A DNA stretch of 24,508 bases from JAXDJJ01 sp034665745 (GTDB lineage Bacteria > Actinomycetota > CADDZG01 > WHSQ01): NCBI GenBank assembly GCA_034665745.1, contig JAXDJJ010000052.1, positions 1 to 24,508 of the forward strand. The letters are read 5' to 3'. Shown here one piece after another: positions 13,724-21,462 of the stretch (the first letter of the stretch is position 1; every line of letters starts with the position of its first letter). The notes under the pieces are model-generated. The model was not told the origin of the DNA. It was given only the letters and a program-made list of their open reading frames with translations, and searched no databases. Both the position numbers and the translations under genes were made by a program.

Positions 13724-16222
13724 CTAAGAGTTAGTGACGCTCCACTCAGACAGGTCCCCGCCTGGCGTGAACCTCAAAGTTCCGGTCCCCGTCTCGAAGC
13801 AATAGGTGTAGTCGGTACCCAGGCGTGAGTGCGGCTGGCCTAGGGCGGCGAGAACGTCCTGCGTGTTCATCCCCGCGTCGAGCCCAGCTAGATCATCGGA
13901 CGTGAGATCGGGGATGTCGGATCGGCACGCGTCACCGGGGATCCCGACCGCGCGCTCCCACATCTGGAGATACGCCTCGGGACCAAGTGTCATGTCGTTC
14001 CAGAATCCATCCCCGCCCAACTGACGAAGTCCCTGGATCCAGTCCGTGTACAAGCCGTAGTGCGCGACACCCTGAGTGTTCACGTCGTAGGTCATCGTGC
14101 CGCTCACCTGGTGATTAACGGACGTACCGCCGAAGCCGGTGAATGGGTAGACCACGGTGGTCTCATCTCCGATCGGGCCCGCCGAGGAACTGAAACCGTT
14201 GACATCCGATCCGTAGCCGAAGCCGAATAGGTACCGATCGTCGGCCCAGCTCTTCGACTTGTAATAGTCCTCGAGGAAACCACCGAGACTGCTGTCGGAA
14301 GGTGTGACCACACCACCGGCGGCATAGACGCGGGGATAGATCGTGTCGTCGGCCCAGCTGTGGCTGGATACGACGCCCGAGTAACCAAGCTCTTCGACGA
14401 TGTCCATGCCCGCGTCGCGCGCGCTGGCACTCATGTGGTCTGGGTCGAAGATCATGCCCCTGTTAGCCATCTTCCTGATCAGGTAATCGCCGAGAGGACT
14501 GAGACCCAACACGTTGCAGTGTGGGGGGGCCGGATACGCGGGAGCGGCTCCCGAGGTTCCCGCGAGGGAAAGGATCTGAGCCACCAACGAGTCTCTCCCG
14601 GTGAACGACTGCGATCCGGGGATGTCCGAGGGGCTCATCTGCTGCTTGTCGTGAGCATCGCCCGCATCCGCGGGGCAGGTTTCCATCTTCCAGTAGTTGC
14701 CCGTCTCCTCTTTGTTCCCCTGGTTGACGACGACACCCGTTGGACCGCCGTCACCGGTGACCCCGGACAAGGCGTTGTCGAACTTGTTGACGAGCTCCAT
14801 CTGACGCACGCCCATGTCCCACACCTCGTCGAACCCGGCATCGATGTCCGACTTATCGCACTGCGGGATGTCCAGCTTGATGAAGCAATCGAACAACGAG
14901 GAAACCTCGATGCCGAGTACGACCGCGAGCTTCCCTTCGTTCATGACCTCGCGGGCCTGGAAAGGATCAGTGACGATGCGGAACCAGCCTTCGCCGGGCC
15001 CACCACTCTGCGCGTCGATGTATCTCTGCAGCTCGAGGATCCTCTTGTGTTGCAACCGGACACCATCCATCTCATTGCACTGCGTGTCGACGGCTCGGCT
15101 GCTCTTGAACGGATAGAGCTTGCACAACGCTGCGTTGTCGACGAGGAGGTTGGTGTACATCCTCAATCCGCCGCGCCACGCGCGCTCGAGCCACTTGTAA
15201 TAGAGCTGCTCGTGAGTGAGGTAGTCGGCACGAGGCCAGCCAACGAACGAAGGCCACCCATCGGGGTCGTGACCGCCGACGGATCCGCTGAGGACCTGCT
15301 CGAGGACCGCTGCCTCGCCACCGGGGTGGTGATCGGGACAGTCGACCAAAGCTTTCGTAACACCGTAGGGGCTCCACGGGCGAGCGCAACGAGCGCGGCC
15401 CCCGAGGAACTCGAACGCCATCCCGTGCAGGTGGAGATCCATGAACCCACGCACCTCTTGGAAGTCGGTCTGGCCACCCATGACGGGACCATCGATGTTG
15501 ACCTCGACCTCGGGGAACGGCGTGCACCCATCGGTGCGCTCGAAATCGATGAGGCTGCCGCCTGCGCCGGTGTTGCCCTGGGCGTCATCCGGGTTGTCGA
15601 CCAGCTCCAGCGCGCCGGCACCATCCGCAACGAGGGCCTGACTGGTTGCGGGCAGCGTGAGATGGAACTCTCTGTGGGGCTCCTCAACGATCTTCCAGTC
15701 GGCAAGCTCGTTCGGGTCGGCGGCCGCAACGACTGATGCCCCACGACCAGAAGCGCGGTTGGCTTCACTATGCGCAACCTCGTCGGCGGCAACATCGCTC
15801 TGCTCGAGCGCGACCCCTCCGGCGATCTGGCCCGGGAGTGAACGTGTGGCCGCGTAGGTCCCCTCAGCGAGTGCCCCTTCGCTCGCGGCGAGGAAGTCCG
15901 TCTCAGGGTCGAAAAGTAGGTAGCGACCCAGATCGGTCGCTTGGAAGTAGAACGGTTGTGCGTCGTCGAGGTCCGCCGCCGTTGCCGCGTAACCGTCGCT
16001 TGTAGCAACTATGTATTTCCCGTTGTCGGTCAGAACGGCGTAACAACCACCGGCGAGGTCGTAACGGTCCTTGGGGAAGCGAGCGTGCGAGCGGTGACCT
16101 ATCTCTTTGGGTTCTCCGGTCCATTCGGACTGAGCGGATGCGACCCCGAGCCCCGACGCGAGCGTCGAAACAACAAGTACGGCGGCGAGGGCGAGGTAGG
16201 ACTTCCGAGGGACGGTACGCAT
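13724..16222 (-). CDS. Large secreted M19 dipeptidase-like metal hydrolase
   Basis: The 832-residue product starts with a signal peptide (SYLALAAVLVVSTLASGLG, then VASA|Q at 30). Residues about 55-240 form an all-beta region with internal similarity (YAVLTDNGKYIVATSDGYAA; FYFQATDLGRYLLF). The catalytic part, about 258-760, has motifs in the order seen in membrane dipeptidase (M19): DLHLHG (262-267), GIEV with Glu439, MIFDPDHMS with His596, VVSSHSWAD with His621, and GSDVNGF with Asp673. M19 has HxD in the first motif; here it is HxH, as in other amidohydrolases. The last 50 residues (VLAALGQPHSRLGTDYTYCF) resemble an SmpA-type fold. The substrate is unknown, perhaps a wall or extracellular peptide. 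GGGAG lies 8 nt before the ATG. Confidence 0.8.
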   Translation of the reverse strand: MRTVPRKSYLALAAVLVVSTLASGLGVASAQSEWTGEPKEIGHRSHARFPKDRYDLAGGCYAVLTDNGKYIVATSDGYAATAADLDDAQPFYFQATDLGRYLLFDPETDFLAASEGALAEGTYAATRSLPGQIAGGVALEQSDVAADEVAHSEANRASGRGASVVAAADPNELADWKIVEEPHREFHLTLPATSQALVADGAGALELVDNPDDAQGNTGAGGSLIDFERTDGCTPFPEVEVNIDGPVMGGQTDFQEVRGFMDLHLHGMAFEFLGGRARCARPWSPYGVTKALVDCPDHHPGGEAAVLEQVLSGSVGGHDPDGWPSFVGWPRADYLTHEQLYYKWLERAWRGGLRMYTNLLVDNAALCKLYPFKSSRAVDTQCNEMDGVRLQHKRILELQRYIDAQSGGPGEGWFRIVTDPFQAREVMNEGKLAVVLGIEVSSLFDCFIKLDIPQCDKSDIDAGFDEVWDMGVRQMELVNKFDNALSGVTGDGGPTGVVVNQGNKEETGNYWKMETCPADAGDAHDKQQMSPSDIPGSQSFTGRDSLVAQILSLAGTSGAAPAYPAPPHCNVLGLSPLGDYLIRKMANRGMIFDPDHMSASARDAGMDIVEELGYSGVVSSHSWADDTIYPRVYAAGGVVTPSDSSLGGFLEDYYKSKSWADDRYLFGFGYGSDVNGFSSSAGPIGDETTVVYPFTGFGGTSVNHQVSGTMTYDVNTQGVAHYGLYTDWIQGLRQLGGDGFWNDMTLGPEAYLQMWERAVGIPGDACRSDIPDLTSDDLAGLDAGMNTQDVLAALGQPHSRLGTDYTYCFETGTGTLRFTPGGDLSEWSVTNS

Positions 16223-16322
16223 CCAGGCATCTCCCAGGTAGATGGACGAAGCAGGGCAAGGCCCGCTACACGTCGGTTCGCCGAGCCACCGGCAAGTCCT
16301 CCATACCCCGGTTCAGGTGGGT

Positions 16323-17093
16323 CTAGGCCTCGATCAAGTCTCGGAGCTGGTCGTGAAGGATCTGATTGCCGGCCACGACTCCAGGCGACAGGTCGAAGGG
16401 GGCCTCGAGGGGGGTGACGACCCCGCCTGCCTCGGTGATCAGCAGGATCCCCGCAGCCTTGTCCCACCTCTCCATCGGTGCCTCATAGAAGGCATCCAAC
16501 CGACCACAAGCCAGAGCTGCGAGGTCGAGGGCGGCCGAGCCCGCCCGCCTTATGTCCCGTGCCTTGGGCAAGACGCGCGTCGCGATCTCGGCTTGAACCG
16601 CCCGGGCCCGGGCGTCATATGCGAATCCGGTTCCAACCAAGGCGCTCGAGATGTCAGTGCGTTCACTTACGTGGATAGCCAAGCCGTTTAGATGGCTGCC
16701 GCCGCCTCTCGTCGCAGTGAATGTCTCCTTGGTACTGGGGTGGTGGACGACGCCAACGAGACCCCCCTTGTCGTCTTCGACCGCGATGCTCACCGACCAG
16801 ACCGGGATCTCGAACAGGAAGTTCACCGTGCCATCGAGTGGATCGACGACCCAGGTGAGGCCGGACGAGGATGACCCGCCTCCGCCCTCTTCGGACAGAA
16901 CGCCGTCGTCGGGCCGTTTCGAGCCGATGAGGTCCAGGATCAACGCCTCGGCGGCCTTGTCGGCATCGCTGACGAGATCCGTAGGCGTGGTCTTGGCCTC
17001 GACCCCTTCGGCCGGTTGGCGGAAGCGATCGAGCAGCAGTGAACCGGCCGAATGAGCGGCTTCAACCGCCAGGTCGAGGATCTCGTTGCTCAC
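16323..17093 (-). CDS. suhB: Inositol monophosphatase family protein
   Basis: The 256-residue protein has the Li+-sensitive phosphatase signatures: SDADKAAEALI (42-52), the metal ligand Glu pair SEE (67-69), DPLDGTVNF (84-92) and WDKAAG (210-215) with Asp211, and RRAGSAALDLA before it. It should remove phosphate from myo-inositol 1-phosphate or a similar sugar phosphate with Mg2+; in actinobacteria this can supply inositol for phosphatidylinositol or mycothiol. The gene symbol is by family and the exact substrate is not proven. GTG at 17093 overlaps the stop of the upstream flavoprotein gene (GTGA). A much longer open frame exists upstream but is out of phase with the real flavoprotein gene and not homologous. 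Confidence 0.9.
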   Translation of the reverse strand: MSNEILDLAVEAAHSAGSLLLDRFRQPAEGVEAKTTPTDLVSDADKAAEALILDLIGSKRPDDGVLSEEGGGGSSSSGLTWVVDPLDGTVNFLFEIPVWSVSIAVEDDKGGLVGVVHHPSTKETFTATRGGGSHLNGLAIHVSERTDISSALVGTGFAYDARARAVQAEIATRVLPKARDIRRAGSAALDLAALACGRLDAFYEAPMERWDKAAGILLITEAGGVVTPLEAPFDLSPGVVAGNQILHDQLRDLIEA

Positions 17094-18475
17094 TTGGACC
17101 CGCTCAAACTCGCCTCGACCTTCTCCCACGCTTTCCGTGCCGCGATCAAGACCGGGTCCCATACAGGCGCGAACGGCGGAGCGTAGGACAGGTCCATGTT
17201 CAACATGTGGTCGACGGTCATCTCGTTCCATAAGGCGGTGGCCAAGGCGTCGATCCGCTTGGCGGCCCCTTCCTTGCCGACGATCTGAGCGCCGAGGAGT
17301 CGCCCTGAGCGCTTCTCGACCACGAGCTTGGTCCTGATGGGGGCAGCTCCCGGGAAGTAACCGGCGCGCGTAGTCGAGTCCACCGCTGCAGTCAGGAAGT
17401 CGAACCCGGCAGCCTCTGCTTCGGCCTCCTTCAGTCCGGTCCGCGCGACCTCGACATCGCACACCTTCGATACCGCCGTCCCCACAACGCCCGGAAAGGT
17501 TGCGTATCCCCCACCGATATTGATCCCAGCGACACGACCTTCCTTGTTCGCGTGGGTCCCCAGCGCGATCGCGATCGGCTTGCGCGACACGAGGTGAAAC
17601 TTCTCCGCGCAATCTCCGGCCGACCACACCCCCTCGGTCGCTGTTTGCATGCGTTGATCGACGGCGACGCCCGCCGAAGGTCCGATCTCGAGTCCCGCGT
17701 CCTTAGCCAAGGTCACGTTCGGTCGCGTGCCGAGACCCAGCACCACGATGTCGGCGTGAAGATGTCGCTGATCTGTGACGACTCCGCTGACATGCCCTTC
17801 GGAGTTCTTCTCGAACGAAGTGACCCTCTCGCCTGTGAACACCTTGATACCGATAGCGCGCATCGCCTCAGCAACTAGCTCGCCCATGTCGGGATCCAAC
17901 GTTGCCATCGGCTGCGGGCCGGCCTCGACCAGCGAGACATCCATACCGCGGGCGACGAACGCTTCCGCCATCTCCAGACCGATGTATCCACCACCGACGA
18001 CACATGCATGTCGCGGTTTCTCGTCCTCGACGACCTCGCGTACCAGGACCCCATCGTTCAAGGTCTGCACACCGAATATCCCAGCGGCATCGATGCCATC
18101 GAGCTGCGGTCGCAGAGGAGCTCCACCCGTAGCGACCATCAGTTGATCGAAACTCTCCCAACGCTCCGAACCGTCGCCAAGATCCCGGGCCTTGACCGCC
18201 CTCTTGTCGAGGTCGATCTCGGTGACTTCTGTGCGCATGCGCACATCGATGTGCTGCTTCTCCCGGAACTCCTCTGGAGTGCGCGCGATCAGCTTGTCGA
18301 GCTCGGTCACGGTGTCGGCGACGAAGTAAGGGATCCCGCACGCGGAATAAGAGGTGTAGTCGCCTCGCTCGAAGGCGATGATCTCGAGATCCTCAGGACC
18401 CCTTCGTCGCCGGGCTTGCGAGGCTGCGCTCATACCGGCGGCATCTCCGCCGATAACGATCAATCGCTCGCCCAT
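17090..18475 (-). CDS. CoA-disulfide reductase-like FAD flavoprotein
   Basis: The 461-residue protein belongs to the class of pyridine-nucleotide disulfide oxidoreductases with one active-site cysteine (CoA-disulfide reductase, NADH oxidase, NADH peroxidase). The FAD motif is VIGGDAAGMSAAS (8-20) and the catalytic Cys46 lies in YSACGIPY (43-50). The NAD(P)H motif is VVGGGYIGLEMAEAF at about 158, the second FAD motif is GVWSAGDCAE at about 290, and the C-terminal third is the dimerisation domain (GRLLGAQIVG). Likely roles are keeping coenzyme A reduced or removing peroxide or oxygen; these cannot be separated by sequence alone. The ATG has no ribosome binding site but follows TAGCCT by 9 nt. 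It is coupled to the phosphatase gene downstream. Confidence 0.9.
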   Translation of the reverse strand: MGERLIVIGGDAAGMSAASQARRRRGPEDLEIIAFERGDYTSYSACGIPYFVADTVTELDKLIARTPEEFREKQHIDVRMRTEVTEIDLDKRAVKARDLGDGSERWESFDQLMVATGGAPLRPQLDGIDAAGIFGVQTLNDGVLVREVVEDEKPRHACVVGGGYIGLEMAEAFVARGMDVSLVEAGPQPMATLDPDMGELVAEAMRAIGIKVFTGERVTSFEKNSEGHVSGVVTDQRHLHADIVVLGLGTRPNVTLAKDAGLEIGPSAGVAVDQRMQTATEGVWSAGDCAEKFHLVSRKPIAIALGTHANKEGRVAGINIGGGYATFPGVVGTAVSKVCDVEVARTGLKEAEAEAAGFDFLTAAVDSTTRAGYFPGAAPIRTKLVVEKRSGRLLGAQIVGKEGAAKRIDALATALWNEMTVDHMLNMDLSYAPPFAPVWDPVLIAARKAWEKVEASLSGSK

Positions 18476-18484
18476 AGGCGAATC

Positions 18485-18490
18485 AGGCTA
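18485..18490 (-). promoter_or_regulatory. Putative -10 element TAGCCT for the flavoprotein gene
   Basis: On the minus strand TAGCCT ends 9 nt before the ATG at 18475. It is back to back with the tRNA -10 element, 10 bases away. Confidence 0.4.
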
Positions 18491-18500
18491 TCCGTTGTCC

Positions 18501-18506
18501 TAATCT
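18501..18506 (+). promoter_or_regulatory. Putative -10 element TAATCT for tRNA-Arg
   Basis: TAATCT lies 8 nt before the first base of the mature tRNA. As the tRNA needs a promoter and no gene runs into it on this strand, this is a useful anchor for the TANNCT pattern seen before protein genes. Confidence 0.55.
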
Positions 18507-18514
18507 GGCCGAGC

Positions 18515-18587
18515 GCCCTCGTAGCTCAGGGGATAGAGCACAGGTTTCCTAAACCTGGTGTCGCAGGTTCGAATCCTGCCGGGGGCA
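18515..18587 (+). tRNA. tRNA-Arg (anticodon CCT)
   Basis: The 73 bases fold into a full cloverleaf. The acceptor stem GCCCTCG pairs with CGGGGGC (one T-G pair), the D stem is GCTC/GAGC, the anticodon stem is CAGGT/ACCTG around loop TTCCTAA, the variable loop is 5 bases, and the T stem GCAGG/CCTGC encloses TTCGAAT. The anticodon CCT reads AGG, giving arginine. The discriminator base is A and the next bases are CGA, so CCA is not encoded and must be added after processing. There is no integrase or duplicated tRNA end nearby. Confidence 0.98.
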
Positions 18588-18607
18588 CGAAAATCTTGTC
18601 GTGCTCC
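18582..18607 (+). other. Inverted repeat overlapping the tRNA 3' end
   Basis: A 9-bp stem with one G-T pair (18582-18590 with 18599-18607, core GCACGA/TCGTGC) encloses an 8-base loop. Its left arm uses the last acceptor bases of the tRNA, so it cannot form together with the acceptor stem. No T tract follows. It may be a 3' trailer structure or chance. Confidence 0.35.
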
Positions 18608-18736
18608 GGTCGACGTCGGGCCCCTCGAGGCTCCTCCCCTCGGCTACAACATCGCATCCGGCAGGACGACGCGAGGTTCCGGCGAATCTCCTAGTTGTCC
18701 AGCGTGTATTCCATCCATCACCGGAAGAGGTCTCTG

Positions 18737-19435
18737 ATGAAGAAGTTCACCTTGTCCCTACTGGTTCTTGGTCTCGTGGCCGCGTTCGTGGCCCCCTCTG
18801 GCCTTGCCATGGCCAAGGGCAAGAAAGCAGCCGGCCCTCTCGTGGTTGGCACGGATCCTGCAGGCGACTGGGGAGCGAACGTCGATGCGGGCATTGCGCC
18901 CGTCGGCGATGCACTCGGTCAGGACCTCGTTGGCGCTGAGATCGGCATGGCCGACGCTTCCACCGTCAACTTCGTCATCAAGGTCAACAGCCTGCCCCCG
19001 TCCGGTGGCACGCCCGAGATCTCCCGGTACAACTGGGACTTCACCGTTAACAGCGAGGCCTTCCAGCTCACTGGCGGTTTCACCGAGTACCTGCGTGGCA
19101 TCTGCAACCCGACGACGCCCGGCACCTGCCCGCCACCCCGCGATCCCGGAGCGTCTCCGTTCTTCCTTCGCCAAGGAGCTTGCCTCGTCGGAGCAAACAT
19201 CGATTGCACCGAAGTGGCACTGCTGCACGCGACGTTCGATGCCGCGGCAGGCACCGTCACGATCCCGGTGCCGTTGGCGACTATCAAGGCCAAGGCAGGT
19301 TCGAAGATCGGGCCCGGAGCCAGCTCACTGGGGATGTCCATCTACTCCGCGACAGCCGCGTTCGTAACCAACGCATCACTGCCCAACGACCAGCTCCTGG
19401 TTACGGGCATCTACACGGTCCCCAAGGGCAAGTGA
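18737..19435 (+). CDS. Secreted protein of unknown function
   Basis: I do not recognise the family. The 232-residue protein has a good signal peptide: KKFTLSLLVLGLVAAFVAP, then SGLAMA, probably cleaved at residue 26. The mature part begins with a basic GKKAAG and a VGTDPAGDWGAN segment and looks beta-rich, alternating strands (STVNFVIKVNSL, YNWDFTVNSEAFQLTG, GTVTIPVPLATIKAK) with three Cys (GICNP, GTCPP, DCTE) plus one in GACLVG. The opening 'D..GD' followed by strands is reminiscent of DOMON/CBM9-like surface domains, but this is only a resemblance. AGAGG lies 6 nt before the ATG, which fixes the start. The stop overlaps the GTG of the phosphodiesterase gene, so the two exported proteins are probably made together. 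Confidence 0.8.
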   Translation: MKKFTLSLLVLGLVAAFVAPSGLAMAKGKKAAGPLVVGTDPAGDWGANVDAGIAPVGDALGQDLVGAEIGMADASTVNFVIKVNSLPPSGGTPEISRYNWDFTVNSEAFQLTGGFTEYLRGICNPTTPGTCPPPRDPGASPFFLRQGACLVGANIDCTEVALLHATFDAAAGTVTIPVPLATIKAKAGSKIGPGASSLGMSIYSATAAFVTNASLPNDQLLVTGIYTVPKGK

Positions 19436-20577
19436 TCTTGGGTTCTTCAAGTAGTAGCAGAAGGGCTGCTTCGGCGGCCCTTCTGGCATTAGCGGCGTTG
19501 GTGATCATCCCGGCGAACGCGCCTGCAGCGCCCGACCCGCTTGGGTGCACCCAAGTACCAGAACTCGGACGGTGGCAGGACGCGGGCACGCCTGATGCAG
19601 GACTCGCCGACACGCGCATCACCGTCCATCGCGGAGCGGCGCAACTCGCGCCCGAGAACACCGTCCCCGCTTATGAATACGCGATCGCGTACGACGTCGA
19701 CATGATCGAGATCGATGTACAGCAAACGCTCGATCATCGCTACGTCGTGTTCCATGACTGGGACATCGAAAGCCGGACCGGTCAACCCGGCAAGATCCCA
19801 CTGATGACCTACGCCGAGGTCAAGGCGATCAACGTCGTGCAGAAAGGCAGCGGACTTGTCGGCCGTTGGAAAGGTAGTGCTTACGACCCGAGTTACATGC
19901 CCGACCTCGAGGAGATCCTCGCCCTAGCAAGTCAGCATGGTGTCGGGATCAACTTCGATCTCAAAGAGTCCGTCTACGACACGGCTGATGTCGCGTTGCT
20001 TGCAGCGCAGTACCCGGGTGTGATCGAGAAGTCCATATTCCAGCCGTATGTCCCGGCACGCGCAGAGCAGATCCTCGCGGCGGTTCCGGACGCCAAGATC
20101 ATGCTCAACCCACAGTTCTCCACACCGCCGGGCGCGCTCTATGTCGCGGGGGCCGAGTACGACTGGTTCGGCTCTGATCTGCCGTGGTACCCGGCTGAAG
20201 CGATCGTCGCGATCCACGATGCCTGCGCTCTGGTGCAGCCGAACGTCTATAGCGACAACAAGGCCACCGAAGCGGCAGACCTACAGGCGGCCCTCGACCG
20301 TGGCGTTGACGGCGCGATGGTCAACAATCCGGACGTCGCGGCCGATGTCTTAGACCAGCCGGTCCCCACATCGATCGTGGTTGATGGCTCCACCGCATGT
20401 CTCTTGGGCCACCACGATCTCGGCTTACCGGGCAAGCCGTTGGACATCGACGGCACCGCGCTCACGACGGCGAAAGGCGGGTGCGTCCCGCTCCCGACCG
20501 AGTGGACCTCGATCACTTTCGCCGGTGACGGTTCTGCGTTGGCTTCTTCCTTGTCGACCCAAAGCGAGCCGATCTAG
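19432..20577 (+). CDS. Secreted glycerophosphodiester phosphodiesterase
   Basis: The enzyme cleaves glycerophosphodiesters (deacylated phospholipids) into glycerol 3-phosphate and an alcohol, here outside the membrane. The 381-residue product has a signal peptide (RRAASAALLALAALVIIPAN, then APAAP), then the GDPD TIM-barrel with catalytic HRG at 66-68, PEN at 74-76, the metal pair Glu93/Asp95 in MIEIDVQ, and the second catalytic His108 in VVFHDW. The later metal strand reads INFDLKE, with Asp where many members have Glu. GTG at 19432 overlaps the upstream stop (GTGA) and follows AAGGG. The signal peptide region is also the site of an RNA hairpin with a UUCG loop. The gene ends in a 4-base CTAG overlap with the convergent SPFH gene. 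Confidence 0.92.
   Translation: MILGSSSSSRRAASAALLALAALVIIPANAPAAPDPLGCTQVPELGRWQDAGTPDAGLADTRITVHRGAAQLAPENTVPAYEYAIAYDVDMIEIDVQQTLDHRYVVFHDWDIESRTGQPGKIPLMTYAEVKAINVVQKGSGLVGRWKGSAYDPSYMPDLEEILALASQHGVGINFDLKESVYDTADVALLAAQYPGVIEKSIFQPYVPARAEQILAAVPDAKIMLNPQFSTPPGALYVAGAEYDWFGSDLPWYPAEAIVAIHDACALVQPNVYSDNKATEAADLQAALDRGVDGAMVNNPDVAADVLDQPVPTSIVVDGSTACLLGHHDLGLPGKPLDIDGTALTTAKGGCVPLPTEWTSITFAGDGSALASSLSTQSEPI
19459..19484 (+). other. RNA hairpin with UUCG tetraloop inside the GDPD signal peptide region
   Basis: An 11-bp stem (19459-19469 with 19474-19484, one T-G pair) is closed by C and G around TTCG, the very stable cUUCGg tetraloop. It lies 24 bases after the stop at 19435 and inside the GDPD coding frame. 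No T tract follows, so it is more likely a pause, partial terminator or 3'-end stabiliser for the upstream gene than a full terminator. Confidence 0.7.
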
Positions 20578-21461
20578 CCCTTCCTCGCAGCTCCTTCGAA
20601 AGCTTCTTTCGTCTGGCCCATGACTCCGGCGAGCATCGAGGAGAACTCCATCGGGATGATGAACTTCGTTGCGTCGCCGGCCCCCAGCTCCTTCAAGGCT
20701 TCGAGGTACTGAAGGCTCATGGTGTTCGAATCGAGCTCACGAGCAGCCTCGTAGATCTTGGTTAGGGCGAGAGCGAAACCTTCTGCGCGCAGGATCGAGG
20801 CTTGGCGCTGTCCCTCTGCATTGAGGATCGCGGATTGCTGATTACCTTCTGCGACCGTGATCGCGGCTTGCTTGGCGCCGTCAGCCTCGGTGACAACCGC
20901 GCGCCGGGTGCGCTCGGCCGACATCTGCCGCGTCATCGCGTCCTGGACCGCTGGCGGCGGGATGATCTCGCGGATCTCGACGTTCGTGACCTTGACGCCC
21001 CAGCGCTCGGTGACTTCGTCGAGTTTCACTCGCAGGATCTCGTTCATCTGCTCGCGTTTAGCGAGAACGTCGTCCAACGACATGTCACCAACAACGGAAC
21101 GCAGCGTGGTCGCAGCGATGTTCTGCGCGGCCCCCGCGAAATATTCGACCTCGATGACAGACATGACCGCGTCGACGACCTTGTAGAAGACGATGAAATC
21201 GATCGAGATCGTGGCGTTGTCCTCGGTGATTGCACTCTGGTGAGGGATCTCGAGGTACAGCTCTCGGAGGTCGACCGGGATAGCGCGGTCGAGAAGGGGG
21301 ATCAGGATGATGAGCCCCGGTCCTTTCGTGCCGATCGACTTACCCAAACGGAACACAACAAGGCGCTGGTAGTCGCGCACGATCCGGACGGTGGCCGGTA
21401 TGAACACCGCCATCAGGATCAGGACCACGCCCAGCGCGATCAATGGACCAGTAACAGTCAT
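20574..21461 (-). CDS. SPFH/band 7 protein, stomatin-like (slipin)
   Basis: The 295-residue protein has one N-terminal membrane helix (about residues 5-27), then the band 7 domain: YQRLVVFRLGK, GPGLIILIPLLD, DLRELYLEIP, SAITEDNATISIDFIVFYKVVD, and a later helical flotillin-like stretch rich in Ala and Glu (AAITVAEGNQQSAILNAEGQ), ending with SLQYLEALKELG. Such proteins oligomerise at the membrane and organise microdomains; bacterial slipins normally pair with an NfeD protein. The nfeD-like gene lies immediately upstream with a single base between its stop and this ATG, which supports the assignment. Confidence 0.95.
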   Translation of the reverse strand: MTVTGPLIALGVVLILMAVFIPATVRIVRDYQRLVVFRLGKSIGTKGPGLIILIPLLDRAIPVDLRELYLEIPHQSAITEDNATISIDFIVFYKVVDAVMSVIEVEYFAGAAQNIAATTLRSVVGDMSLDDVLAKREQMNEILRVKLDEVTERWGVKVTNVEIREIIPPPAVQDAMTRQMSAERTRRAVVTEADGAKQAAITVAEGNQQSAILNAEGQRQASILRAEGFALALTKIYEAARELDSNTMSLQYLEALKELGAGDATKFIIPMEFSSMLAGVMGQTKEAFEGAARKG

Positions 21462-21462
21462 G

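Noticed and set aside
14360..15736. A 458-codon plus-strand open frame opposite the secreted hydrolase gene
   Set aside because: It is the mirror of a real gene in GC-rich DNA. The translation has no recognisable domain, and the minus-strand frame has a signal peptide and enzyme motifs.
17094..17627. A longer start for the inositol phosphatase frame
   Set aside because: The extra 178 codons lie inside the flavoprotein gene in another frame and have no homology. GTG at 17093 overlaps the flavoprotein stop in the usual way.
18515..18587. tRNA-Arg as an integration site for a mobile element
   Set aside because: I see no integrase, no repeated tRNA 3' end and no change in gene character on either side.
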